Source: Agrostemma githago (taxonomy: Eukaryota > Streptophyta > Magnoliopsida > Caryophyllales > Caryophyllaceae). Taken from it: 64,000 nt of DNA. The notes beneath the pieces are model-generated. The model ran no database searches. It was not told the DNA's origin and worked only from the letters and a program-made list of their open reading frames with translations. The DNA is taken from NCBI GenBank assembly GCA_958450325.1, contig OY288241.1, positions 46,699,978 to 46,763,977 on the forward strand. The letters run 5' to 3'. A program made the translations under genes and the position numbers. Below, piece by piece: positions 29,145 to 40,437 of this stretch. Within the stretch, counting starts at the first letter, position 1. Every line of letters begins with the position of its first letter.

Positions 29145-29986
29145 CATCTAAGTTATCAAGAACGAACGATTACTCTTATTTATATATTAGAATTCGATCA
29201 CTTTACGGAGTATACTTTTGGACAAATGATTATCTAAAACGAATGATTTCTCTTATTTATGATATTTAATCATAATTTTTCGATGTGTGATAATTCTACT
29301 TAAATTTATAGTTTTAAGAACTCTTCTTAGGACTCAAAAGATTTCTGATTGATATTTAAAGACGATGATTATTTTTATTTATATAATATAATTTCATCAC
29401 TTTTTTGTAATTTTTTGATGTGGGATAATTTTTACTTCAATCTATAGCCTTAAGAGGAGTATTATAAGATTCAAAAGAGGTTTGATTAATATCTAAAACG
29501 AATAATTTCTCTTATTGATGAGGTAGAATTTCATCACCTCATCATGATTATTCGAGGTGGGATAATTTTAATTAAGTTTATAGTCTTAAAAAATTCTTTT
29601 AGGACTCAAAAGATTTATCGTTGATATCTAAAAACAAATAATTGCTTTTACTCCGTATTTATATAGTCTTAAGTACTCTTATTCATATAATAAAATTCGA
29701 TCACATTATTATAATTTTTCGATGTGGGATAATTTTATCTTAAGTTTATAGTCTCAAGTACTTTTGTACGTAAGACTCAATTTTTTTTTTATATCTAAGA
29801 ACGAATGATTTATCTTATTTATAATATCAAATTTCACCACCTCATAATTTTTGATATAGAATAATTTGGAGTTAAGTTTAGATATAGTCTTAAGAACTCT
29901 TGTAATAATTTTACTTGAGTTTATGGTCTTAGGTTTTTAAGACTCAATTAAGTTTTAAAAGATATCTAATAACGAATGATTACTCA
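29145..29986. repeat. Degenerate AT-rich tandem repeat, about 6 units
   Basis: The words ATATCTAAAACGAATGATTT, TTTTCGATGTGGGATAATTT, TTTATAGTCTTAAGAACTC and AGGACTCAAAAGAT recur in this order. Unit starts lie near 29145, 29231, 29353, 29490, 29624, 29791 and 29962, so spacing varies between about 86 and 171 bp. It looks like an old satellite or subterminal repeat array. Coding capacity is absent. It ends where the LTR of element F begins. Confidence 0.7.
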
Positions 29987-30810
29987 TGTGGACATGACAT
30001 AGGTCCACCCCGACGCGGCCACGCGCGGGTTTGGGCAGGCGAATGAATCTCCATATGAGATGGGTTGAATTGAATTTTAAATCGAAGTAGGAGTCGCCAA
30101 CGAATTTTGTGGTTATTCGGAACCATTCGAACCCACTCTATATCGTAGTGGGCCATATTTAAAACATGGCCCATTTCCGATGTCAAACCTTATCGGGTTC
30201 GTCCCTTAGCATTTGATACCGATACCGACATTATCGGATATCGTGTATTGAATGACTCTCGTTGCCAATGGATTTGGACATCCGGAAACCATGGTTCTGA
30301 GTAAGGGGTGAGGGTACGTGTTGGGAAGTTCATTGAGAACACCCAACCCCGCCCGCACTTAGCGGCCTTTACTAAGATATTGTTCGTTTTTATGTACACG
30401 CGTTAGTTCGACGGTTGAATGATATGCAAACATTATTTTCCTAAGACATGTGAGAAAAATAAATAAATAGGTTGCTAAGTCGTTTAATGCATATTAAACT
30501 AATAATGTCAAAGCTATTTTTAGCATGTGAAATTCGTTTTAGTCTAATAAAACGATAGAAACAAAATATGAAAATAAATTGCTACAAACACGAGAAAACG
30601 AGTTAGTAACGATAAATAAATCGAATAACGATGTAAATAGATAAAACGCATGATTTTTGAAAAGATTTATGTCACGTGATGGATTAACACGCGTTGACCG
30701 AGGTCAAAAAGGTATTTATTGAAATATGTCGCGAAAGGTCGCTTTTTATGTAAGACTCGAGAAGAATAAAAAATAGAAAAGCGAGGAAACGAAAAAAAAG
30801 AGACTCGGCG

Positions 30811-31132
30811 GAACAGGCCACCGCGCGAGTCGCCTGACAGGCGCGCGACCCGCGTGGCAGCCTGTTCGGGTTTTTTTTATTTTGTCGAAAATCGTTTATA
30901 AATCGCGTACAAATATGGATTAATTTATACCCAATTCATATTTTCGATATTCGTCGTATTCGATATTCGATTATGAAATCGATATCGAATAGTCGGAATG
31001 GATAAAAAAGTTTTAAGAAAAACCGTTTTGTAGAAAAAACGATGTTTTAAAAAAATCGAGGAAAACGAGGAAGAAAGGGGCGTGGATTCAGCCCGCCGTG
31101 CGAGTCGCCTGGGGGTGGCGCGGCTCGCACGG
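30811..31132 (-). repeat. Two GC-rich inverted repeats in the element F LTR
   Basis: First: GAACAGGC (30811-30818) pairs with GCCTGTTC (30860-30867), with further GCGCGAGTCGCC-type words between. Second: CCGTGCGAG (31096-31104) pairs perfectly with CTCGCACGG (31124-31132). They stand out from the AT-rich surroundings. Their place, downstream of the TATA box in element sense, matches the CTCGATCGAG cluster of the related LTR at 52341. Confidence 0.65.
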
Positions 31133-31608
31133 TCTGCTGTCCCGGTTCTGTTTTTCGAGAAATTGTTAATTTCGATAGATCGCGTATAAATATGAATTAA
31201 TTTATACTCGATCTATGATTTCGATATTCGTCGTATCCGATATTCGATTATGAAATCGATATCGAATACTCGGAATGATTTTTAGAAAAGTTTTGTAGAA
31301 AAAAAAGCTTGTTTTGAACGAAAAGCTTAAAAAAAAAGAATTTTGAAAGAAAAAAGATGTTAATTCTCTCTGTGTATAAAATCGTAGAATTTTATTTAGA
31401 AAGATGTAACGATTTTATTTAGCATCAACGAGAAATAATTAATTTTGTTCTTGTTTGATACGATATTCGATTAGAGAATCGATATCGTATTTTAAGAACG
31501 TTGTATAAAAATATTTTTTGTAGTATCGATATTAGAAATAATGAAAAATATGCGAAAACGACCCATATTTAACGAGGACCGACGACTTGACACAAAAAGA
31601 AAAAAAAA

Positions 31609-31614
<6 letters not shown>

Positions 31615-31662
<48 letters not shown>
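31615..31662. repeat. (GA)n microsatellite
   Basis: About 24 uninterrupted AG units inside the element F LTR. Confidence 0.95.
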
Positions 31663-31667
<5 letters not shown>

Positions 31668-31955
31668 AGAAGAGTCGGGTTTGATTTACACCCTCAACCT
31701 ACATGCTTTGTTTTCTCGGGATAAGGCTCGTCGGAAAGTGGTTTAAACTTGGGAGCGTCGAGATGATGCGGGATGAGTTAAGGTGTCGATTTGGTCGTGT
31801 AATGGGACGGTTTCTCGGGGCTTCGAGGTTTCGTCGGGAATATGTCGGGATTCTAATAGATATCGAGGATGTATGATATGTGTATAATTTCTGTGTAAAA
31901 AACCGTGTTATGACTTGTATGTCTGATGTCCTCCTATGTGTTGAACGGGAGGTCC

Positions 31956-31963
31956 TATTTATA
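31956..31963 (-). promoter_or_regulatory. TATA box of the element F LTR
   Basis: The minus strand reads GGTTCCTATAAATAGGACC. About 130 bp upstream in element sense lies a hairpin, CCGAGTG..CACTCGG. Confidence 0.6.
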
Positions 31964-32544
31964 GGAACCGAGGTAGTCTTGTTTGTGTGACAAGAAATAC
32001 CGGTTTGGATAGGATTGTAAGAATTTGAAAGGAACGAGAAGTCCATTGCTTGGGGAGGAAGCAAGGAAATCTCGGCTGAATTGGCTGATTTCGGCCGAGT
32101 GTTTGACACTCGGTCGGTAATTGTTTTGGTTTTCGGATAGAATTCCCACTTGAGATCGAATTCTACCTTTAACGGAATTGTTTAATGTTTATTGAAGCGG
32201 ATATTTTGTAGTGTTTGAGTCCAAACCGGACGTGTAGTGTCACGGTTGGCTCGCGGGTTTCGGAAAAAATATCTTTGACCGGGTTTCGACTCGGTCGCTA
32301 AAAGACGGTTTTACACCTGGTGTTGGAATCGACCCAAATTAGTCTTATTTGACTCGAAACGACCCACTGGGCCTGGATTTGAGGTTGGTTTTGTAAGATT
32401 TGTACTCCGTAATAAGCCTAAACCAAATGTCCATGATTATGAGCCCATATCCGAGTCCATCAAAGCACGTTTACGTCCAATCATCATCGGGTGTTTGGTG
32501 GGAACTATTATAGACACCTGGCGGTCAAAATGTGGGTGTCTACA

Positions 32545-32560
32545 GAGCCCCCACTCTGAC
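32545..32560 (-). other. Polypurine tract of element F
   Basis: The minus strand reads GTCAGAGTGGGGGCTC directly before the LTR start. The same tract flanks the LTR at 55966. Confidence 0.75.
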
Positions 32561-33170
32561 TGAGGCTTGGACAAGGCAAAAGTCAGAGTAGCTACCAGGT
32601 CAATCAAGGATTAAAACCTAGCAGACTTTCGATCGGGTCGTTTAGAGTCCATTAGACCTGCGTGAAGGGCTCGCCAGCCATAGGATAGAAATCATACCTG
32701 GGTTGATGTCAATAATGTCGCGGGAGCTTGCCTTGGAAGATATGGGTATACCTGTTTGCAGATATATCCTGTCTTTGAATTGCGTGGGAGCTTGCCTTGG
32801 AAGCTATGAGTATATATTTGTTTACGGATACATCCTGATTCTTCAGTAGAAAATGTCGCCTGAGCTTTCCACTGGGGAACTTTTCTTAGAATTTCTCGGG
32901 AGTCTTGGGTGTACCTGTATGCTGACATAATTTGTATGTAACATTTAAGTGAAACACCGACTCATGCTAGGGAGGAAATGATTTTTGATTGATTTTTGAA
33001 GAGAAAAAATGCTGAAAATTTTTGGAAATAAGAATGCTTGGGATGACTTGATTCCTAATCGGATTCTGACACGAATTCCTAAAATTCCCTGGTTAGGCCT
33101 GTATGCCTAGATGAAGCAGGGGAAGTGATATAAAAGTCCTAGTCCTGTGATGACTAGGGAAAGGGGTATC
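32561..33170 (-). other. Element F 3' untranslated region
   Basis: No gene. Short repeated phrases such as CGGGAGCTTGCCTTGGAAG recur at about 32716 and 32783. Similar phrases recur at 56250-56340 in the related unit, so they belong to the family 3' region. Confidence 0.5.
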
Positions 33171-33176
33171 CTCTAT

Positions 33177-33184
33177 TATAAATA
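33177..33184 (+). promoter_or_regulatory. Candidate TATA box of the antisense gene in element F
   Basis: CTATTATAAATAGAG on the plus strand, about 100 bp upstream of the ATG at 33283, at normal plant core-promoter spacing. Confidence 0.55.
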
Positions 33185-33282
33185 GAGAGTTCTGGCTTTT
33201 TATTTTTCATATTCTAAACCAAATCTTTTCTTTCATCTTAAAATCCCTTAGACTTTTTAGGATAAAAGAAACTATTCTCGCA

Positions 33283-34958
33283 ATGGGTATTGATCATTTG
33301 ACTGCGATGCTTCAGGCATGGGCTCAGGACTTTCGAGACGAGGATAAAGTTCAGCTAACTCAAATGGGAATTGTGGCTTTATTACCACTTCAGCGACTTA
33401 CGGTAGATTCGCATTTCCTTGATGCTTGCCTAGCCGTTTGGGATACTACCTTTCATGTTTTTGCATTCCCTCGAGGAGAAATATGTCCTCTTCCTGAAGA
33501 AATAGCAGCTATTGGCGGGTGGTGACCTAATGCTCGTCCTGCTATTCCTCCATTTTATCCCGACCCAAGGAGGAGGCTAAGGAATTTTCTAGGCTTGTCG
33601 CATGCTGAGACAGCCCGTATGGTAAAGGGAGATTCAGTTTCCCTATTTGACCTGGCTAACAAATTTATGAATCCAGTTGGTGCAAGAATTACTTCTACCC
33701 ATAGGCGTAGGGCTTTCGTCTTTTGTATGCTGCATCGATATGCCTTTGAAGGTCGGATGGATGCCGACTCGTGTTTGGGTGAGATCAGGCTAATTAGCAT
33801 AGTTGACCAAATGGAGACAGGTCACAGCCCGGCTTGGCTGATCCGTCTTTTGCAGGTATTTAACCGTTTTTTTTTCGAAAAATTGCCCGATTTTCCGAAT
33901 TTTTCCGCAATTTCGAATTTTCCGGAATTTTGGTTTTCCCGAAATTTTGGTTTTTCCGAAATTTTTCGAAATTTCCAATTTTCGAAATTTTTGATTTTTT
34001 TTCGAAAATTTTTTTGAATTTCTTTTTTTTTTTTTGAATTTTCCGAAAATTCGAATTTTTGATTTTTTGATTTTTCGAAAGTTTTTGACTTTTCGAAAAT
34101 TTTGCAGATCTGGTTATCCGAGCGTCTGTCAATCATAGAGCCCCCAGTGAATATATCCAGATATCGTAGCTGTCAGTTGGCTCAAGGTCCCGACGAATAA
34201 GCTCGAGTCATTAGATAAATCGGAAATACTGGGATGAAGAGCTAACATTCCATGGTGGCCCTTTGATTAGATGGAATGTCATCTGGTGGTTCCTTTCAAG
34301 GCTGACGGGGTTAACTAGGAGGGACAAGGCCCGTTATCTGGTGATCTTGTCTTTGGACTGGACCGTCCATATCTACCCGAATCGTATTCTGAGACAGTTC
34401 GGTTCGTTTCAGCAGATCCCCGAGACTGAAGCAATCATTTGCGTTTCGCTCCAATTGACGGACGCTATGTGTGATACGTGGCTACAACGATGGTTTACCC
34501 ATGTCATATGGACTATACCCCGCCCTTTTCAAACCACTTGGGTGTCTGAATCATATCGAAAATGGACCTCTGAAGAATCCCAGGAGACCCGCAAAACCTT
34601 GAAGACTAACGAGGCTTTTGACTTGGCCCGTCGAGAATCGGCAAAAGACAATAGGCGGTTCTTTGATAAAGAGGAGACTCCAACTACCTTTGCTGAGCCG
34701 GGGTCGGGTTCTAAGTCAAAAACTAAGACTCGAGCTAATGAGACCGGTGCTAGTGACTTGGAGAGAAGGCCCGGACCGAAACTAGCGGTCCGAGATAGGC
34801 TAGGTCCGTGTGAGGTGACCGGGGAGTCGAGTTTGAAGAAACGAGCCCGGGTTAAGGAGATTCCCTTGGTGATTAGGGAGCGTTCACCTCCACGTCGACG
34901 TCGGTGGGTGGAAAAGGAAACTAAGGACAAGGGAAAGGGAAAGGGAAAAATGCCTTAG
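33283..34958 (+). pseudogene. Antisense plant-mobile-domain-like gene in element F
   Basis: The ATG at 33283 opens a frame on the strand opposite to gag-pol. The first exon carries a block FHVFAFPRGEICPLPEEIAAI that resembles the plant mobile domain (aminotransferase-like) proteins carried by some Tat elements and by host genes. An in-frame TGA (33523-33525, CGA to TGA type) interrupts it. Exon 1 probably ends near 33854 and an intron follows, ending at TTTTGCAG (34100-34107); about 250 bp of T-rich, TTCGAAATTTT-repeating sequence lies between. Exon 2 has further stops and a frame change before 34260. After that the frame is open to the TAG at 34956-34958: WNVIWWFLSRLTG, then a basic tail ending KGKGKGKMP. 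Family assignment by memory of motifs. Non-functional here. Confidence 0.6.
33856..34107 (+). other. Predicted intron of the antisense gene in element F
   Basis: Donor CTTTTGCAG|GTATTTAACC and acceptor AAATTTTGCAG|ATCTGG. The interior is repetitive T/A-rich DNA with many TTTCGAAA-like words, unlike the flanking coding-style sequence. Confidence 0.45.
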
Positions 34959-35049
34959 TTTATTTTATTATTTAAGTATTAGTATTATTTATTTTTTCGA
35001 TTTTTTTTTTGTAATTTTTCCGAATTTGTCGGATTTTTTTTTTGAGATT

Positions 35050-35055
35050 AATAAA
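35050..35055 (+). terminator. Candidate poly(A) signal of the antisense gene
   Basis: AATAAA about 90 bp downstream of the stop codon, after a T-rich stretch, fits a plant 3' end on the plus strand. Confidence 0.4.
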
Positions 35056-35323
35056 AGAAACTTATTAGAGAAGCGTTCCTGTTTTCTTTTCTCGATTGCA
35101 GTGGTTGTGCCCTTTTGAGGGGCTGCCTACGTATCCACAATAAATGGAATCAAACCTAACATAGTTCAGACTTAATTTGCAATTTCGAAATACATCAAGA
35201 CTATTGGTTCAAGATGTTTGTAACAGTAGAATAAATAATTCTAGCTTTTGACTTGTCTTTAAAAGTTTTGAAAAGATTTTTTTTTTTAAATAAACTTTTG
35301 CAAATGACATTGAGATAGGTGGG

Positions 35324-36753
35324 TTAAGGGTAGTAGCGCTTCAGCTGGTCCAGGTTAGTTGGGTTGACAAACTCGTTTCCGTCCGGATCCGTTAGCATCA
35401 CGGCTCCACCTGATAGAATCTTCTTTACCAGATACGGCCCGGCCCAGTTAGGTTTGAATTTTCCCCTTGGGTCTACTGGTAATAAAGCTCGAACAGACTT
35501 GACAACCAAATCTCCTTTTTGATGCTTCTGGGCCTCACCCTTTTGTTGAAAGCTCGCTGGATTCTCTTCTGATAGATTTGTATATTATTGAGGGCACGAG
35601 ATCGTCGTTCGTCTAAAAGGACTAGCGAGTCATATCGTGCTCGAACCCAATCAGCTTCGGGTACTTGACTCTCGAGTAGGATTCTGAGTGACGGTACCTC
35701 TAACTCAACAGGTTGGACAGCTTCCATCCCGTATGTAAGGTAATACGGCGTTGCCCCGGTCGCAGTACGAATCGAGGTTCGATATCCCCAAAGTGCAAAT
35801 GGTATTTTGTCGGGCCAGTCTCGGTAATTATCAGCCATCTTTTTGAGTATGGTGACAATTGTTTTATTAGCCGCTTCTACCGCTCCATTGGCTTGGGGTC
35901 GGTAGGGTGAAGATGTATGCCTTTGAATTTTGTACTTGGTCAGCAAGGCTGCTGTTTCGGCTTGAAAATGGGTCCCGTGGGCACTGATGAACTCGTGAGG
36001 GATCCCATACCGGCATATTATCTTATTTTGAATGAATTTGGCAACATGGCTGGCGTTGAGAATACGATAGGACTCAGCTTCTACCCATTTGGTGAAATAG
36101 TCGATTGCTACCAAAATGAAGCAGTGTTCTTCGGTTCCCGAGGGGTTTATCTTCCCAATTATGTCGATTCCCCATATTGAAAATGGCCAGGGTGACGTCA
36201 TGGTGTATAGCAAGGATGGTGGCATATGCTGCACATTGGCAAAAATTTGACAACTATGGCAATGTCTAACATATAGCTGACAGTCGGTTTCCATGTTATT
36301 CCAGTAATATCCGAGCCTCATGATTTTCTGGACTAACATCTGGGCATTCATGTGTGGGCCGCATTCGCCATCATGTACTTCAGCCATAACTTTTTCGGCG
36401 TTGGTTTTATCAACACATCGAAGGAGAGCCCCCTGTGCTGTCTTTTTGTGGAGTTGTCCATCATCGGTGCGGATGAACTGGGTTGCCAGTCTTCGCAGGG
36501 CCTTTCTGGCTCGATTGTCAGCCCCGGGTGGATATTCCCCGGTTGCTAGGTATGTCAACACAGCTTGATACCATGGCTCGGGATCAGGTATCTCGATTTC
36601 TTCGATGTCGTGGATATATGTTGGCTCGGATCGTCTTTCGACACAGATCGGCATGCAGGTCACATGATCGGGAATGTTTAGTAAAGATGCGAGTTTTGAG
36701 AGTGCATCTACGAATTGATTTTCTTCCCGAGGTAGGTATATATATTCTACCTT
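35324..36753 (-). pseudogene. Integrase part of element F pol
   Basis: In frame with the large pol frame across the TAG at 36754-36756. HHCC zinc finger with HDGECGPHMNAQ and HCHSCQ; first catalytic Asp in WGIDIIGKI; the second position, normally Asp in SDNG, is Ala (FISAHGTHFQ, GCC at plus 35980-35982); third acidic residue in NGAVEAANKTI. A 1-nt deletion near 35530 shifts the C-terminal domain into the frame that ends at 35324 (PRGKFKPNWAGPYLVKKIL..LDQLKRYYP). Integrase would insert the cDNA. Loss of the second Asp and the frameshift make this copy inactive. Confidence 0.85.
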
Positions 36754-39700
36754 CTAGAACTGTTTCTCGAGATCCCTTACTCGTGCCTGGTAGGCCACGA
36801 GATTAGCATTTCGAGTCTTCCATTTTTGGAGTACTTGATTAATGACTAGAGATGAATCACCGTGTACTCGGAGGTTTGTGACCCCTAAGTCGGCGGCGGC
36901 TTGTAGCCCGTGGATACATGCTTCATACTCAGCGGCATTATTAGTGACGTCGAAGTCTAATTTGATGGATACGGGAGTATGTTCCCCTCTTGGCGAGATT
37001 AGGAGAATCCCGACTTCAAATCCTCGGAAATTGGATGCCCCGTCAAAGTATAAGTCCCACGCTTCGGTGTCAGTGTGGAAAATGTCTTCATCTGGGAAGC
37101 ACCAAGTGTCGGTGTGTCCTTCTTCGGTTATGGGACTGTCAGCGAGAAATTCGGCTACTATTCGTCCTTTGATGGCTTTCAATGGTACGAACTTCAGATC
37201 AAACTCTGCCAACATTAGGGTCCATCTCGATATCCTGCCGTTAAGGATGGGCTTCTCGAAGAGGTATTTGATTGGATCCATTCTGGATAGTACTTGTACC
37301 TCGTAACTGAGCATGTAATGTCGGAGCTTCTTAGTGGCCCAGACCAGAGCTAAACACGTCTTTTCGAGCATGGTGTATTTACACTCGTACTCTAAAAACT
37401 TCTTGCTGATGTAGTATATGGCTCGTTCTTCGGAATTGACCGTTTGGGCTAGCATAGCCCCCATGGCTATCTCTGTCGTGGTTAGGTATAGCGACAAAGG
37501 CAAACCGTGCTGAGGTGGCATCAGGACCGGTGGTGAAGACAAAATTTCTTTGATTCTATCAAAGGCTGCTTGACATTTGTCGTCCCATAGTAACCGTTCT
37601 CCTATTTTCAGCTTCTTGAAGATCGGTTCACACACCATGGTTAGCTTTGAAATGAATCTGCTGATGTATTGGATTTTTCTGAGAAACCCTCTTATCTCCT
37701 TTTCAGTTTTAGGGGGCTGCATCTCGGTGATGGCCTTGATTTTGGCTGGATCGACCTCGATACCTCGTTGGCTAACGATATGACCCAGTAATTTGCCAGA
37801 TGTTACCCCGAAACTGCATTTCTGAGGGTTTAGCCTCATGTTGTGTTTGCGTAATCGGGTGAAGAACTTTCTCAGGGCGGTGATGTGACCGTCCCTGTCT
37901 TTGGATTTGACGATCATGTCGTCCACGTAAACTTCCACTTCTTTATGCATCATGTCATGTAATAAAGTTGTGGCGGTTCGTTGATAGGTGGCCCCAGCAT
38001 TGATGAGACCAAATGGCATAACAGTATAGCAATAAGTATCCCAAGGTGTAATGAAGGTGGTCTTATCCATATCTGCTTCTGCCATTTTTATCTGGTTATA
38101 CCCCGCATACCCGTCCATAAATGATAGGAGGGCATGGTCAGCTGTGTTATCCACCAGTATATCGATGTGTGGTAACGGGAAATCGTCTTTCGGGCTCGCC
38201 TTGTTAAGATCCCGAAAATCCACACAGACACGTACCTTACCATCCTTCTTAGGGACTGGTACGATGTTTGCAACCCAATCTGGATACTCGGAGACTCGTA
38301 TGAACCCAGCCTTGAATTGTTTGTCGACTTCCTCTTTGACTTTGAGGGACCATTCGGGCCTCATGCGTCGGAGTTTTTGTTTAACCGGCTTGAACCCTTC
38401 CTTGATCGGTATATGGTGCTCGGCTATTTTGCGATCAATCCCCGGCATGTCCTTGTAGGACCATGCGAAGACGTCTTTGAATTCTTGAAGGAGAACTATG
38501 AATTGTTGTTTCTCCTCGGGATCTAAGGATAATCCTATCTTAAGCATCTGAGGTTCTAAGGTTGTTCCCACGTTGATGGATTCGGTTTCTTCGATTACCG
38601 GATTGCGGGATTCCCTTTGCTCTAGTTGCTCGATCAGATGTGGAGGTAAGGATACCTGTTCGTCGGGTTTCTCAATGTCATTGCACAAAATATATTTGGA
38701 ATTGAGAAAGTTTTGAAAATGAGACAAGTCGTAAGCAGAACGGTTGTTATTATTGATCATGAATTGGGAAAATAGCTCGAAGAGAGCTGCCATCTGATCA
38801 CTAGTAAGTGGCGGGATAGGTAGGGTGCCTGGGATAGACCCCGAGGGACCAGGAGTAGCTAAAGGGAGAGGGGAAGTTACAGGATTGACCCTAGCACCAG
38901 ACTCACTAGACTCAATCTTAGACTCTGACTCGGACTCCGACTCAGACTCAGACTCAGATTCTGGCATTTCTCCTTCCCCTGTGATCAGCTTGTAAGTCCT
39001 TCCTTGACTGTCAGTCCACTTGACAGTCTTCCTCCAGGCTCTGCTTCCGGTCCCGGATCCGACTTCTGAGATCAGCTTAGATGGATCAAAGGTGCGGCTA
39101 CGAAGAATGAGGCTGACCAGCTCTTCCTTTGGTGTTGGGATCGTGAGTTCCTCTCCGAAAAGTAGCCCTAGCGCGGGCTCAGCATTCTTAGCATCTTCGG
39201 ACTGGATAAGAGCGAAGATGTCATCCGGTATGTAGTTGCAGTCCTGGGCCAAGTGGGTCCCAGGGCGCGTGGTGATGGGCCAATATAGGCCTGTTTGGAC
39301 AGTCTCGAACAATGGAGTGACAAAGATAATCTTGCCGGCTCCGGTTTGGCCCATGTTTTCCGGAGTTAGGGTGTAGCCCAGGCCTGTTTGAGTCCTCCCC
39401 TTGTCCAGAACTTTGAGGATTTTTCCTGCAGGGAGATCGGGCCTTGATGTAACCCCCGGTAGAAAGCCCAGATTTTGCAACATTCGGTCAAGGCGAACCG
39501 TGAAGTAAGGACGGAAGAGATGATCTTCTTCGATGGCCCCTACGAAATCGAACCCCCAGAGATCGGTGCGGCCCGAGGTGTTACAGTTAGCCACAGTCAT
39601 AGGTGTGGCTTCTAGAGTGATGACGGTGTCATGCAAAGGTAACTTGATTTTCCGATGCAAGGTGGAGGACACAGCCCTGGTCGCGTGGATCCAAGGTCTT

Positions 39701-40437
39701 CCCAAAAGAAGGTTGAAGGAGGAAGTCACGTCGATCACTTGAAATTCCAACTCCTTTTCTATTGGGCCTGTTATGATAGTAAGTTTTGTGGCTCCGGCTA
39801 CTGACTTTGGGCTTCCGTCAAAAGCCTGAATGGTTTGAGCTGTGGGAATATAGTCGGCCTCGGTAATGCCGAGGGCTTTGGCGGTCCTCAAGGGGAGGAC
39901 GTTGACTGCAGACCCGTCGTCAATTAGGGTCATGGGTAGGTACTTTCCACGGCAGAAGACCGTGATGTAGAGGGCCATGTTGTGGGCTGGCCCAAATGGT
40001 GGTAGATCAGCGTTGGAGAAGGTACTTAGTGGGCCTTCCTTTATGGATTTCCCCTTTAGGTGGGGCAGAACCGTGGCTACCATTTCAGCTGGAGCCATAG
40101 AGTCGATTTTGACTTGATCGAGGGCCTTAGTGAGTGCCTCTCGATGTTCCTGGGAGCTAACTAAGAGTTGCCATATAGAGAGGTCAACTCGAGTCTTGCT
40201 CAGCTGCTTTACAAGAGCCTTTTCAGCAGTCGGCTCTTCTGGGGCGGGCTCCACCCTAAGTGGCTCGGCAATGATAAGGGCTTGGCTAGTGGCTAAGACC
40301 TTGGACTTAACCTTCTGGATCTCCTCGGGTGTGATGGGGACAGCTTCCCCTTTGGTGAGGTAGATGTCGTCTTCGTCGTCGCACCAGATCCCGTTTATTT
40401 GCGGGACAAATGGAGAAATGAGGTGTGAACAATCCAT
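36754..40437 (-). pseudogene. Element F protease, reverse transcriptase and RNases H (pol)
   Basis: A 1227-codon frame. The ATG at 40437 overlaps the gag stop as TAATG. The protease active site is LIDDGSAVNVLPL with LLGRPWIHATRAV downstream. RT has PDWVANIVPVPKKDGKVR, SFMDGYAGYNQI (catalytic Asp), PFGLINAGATYQR and YVDD at 37918-37929 (residue 837 onward). The first RNase H contains IYYISKKFLEYECKYTMLEK. The second, archaeal-type RNase H has FDGASN, NNAAEYEA and HGDSSLVI, and a TAG (36754-36756) falls before its last Asp block (NQFVDALSKLAS). A Ser/Glu repeat (SESESESESESE) lies between protease and RT. The frame is long and well preserved, with one stop up to integrase, so the copy is younger than element B. 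Confidence 0.9.

Larger units (their letters stand above)
29987..32544 (-). repeat. 3' LTR of element F
   Basis: 2558 bp in minus orientation, from TGTAGACACCCAC (32544) to GTCATGTCCACA (29987). It shares its ends and several internal blocks with the LTR at 51266-55966 but is clearly a different subfamily. It includes a TATA box (31956-31963), a (GA)n tract and two GC-rich inverted repeats. Confidence 0.85.

Noticed and set aside
33822..34136. Lys/Phe-rich minus-strand ORFs around the predicted intron
   Set aside because: Low-complexity TTCGAAATTT repeats read in the opposite strand.
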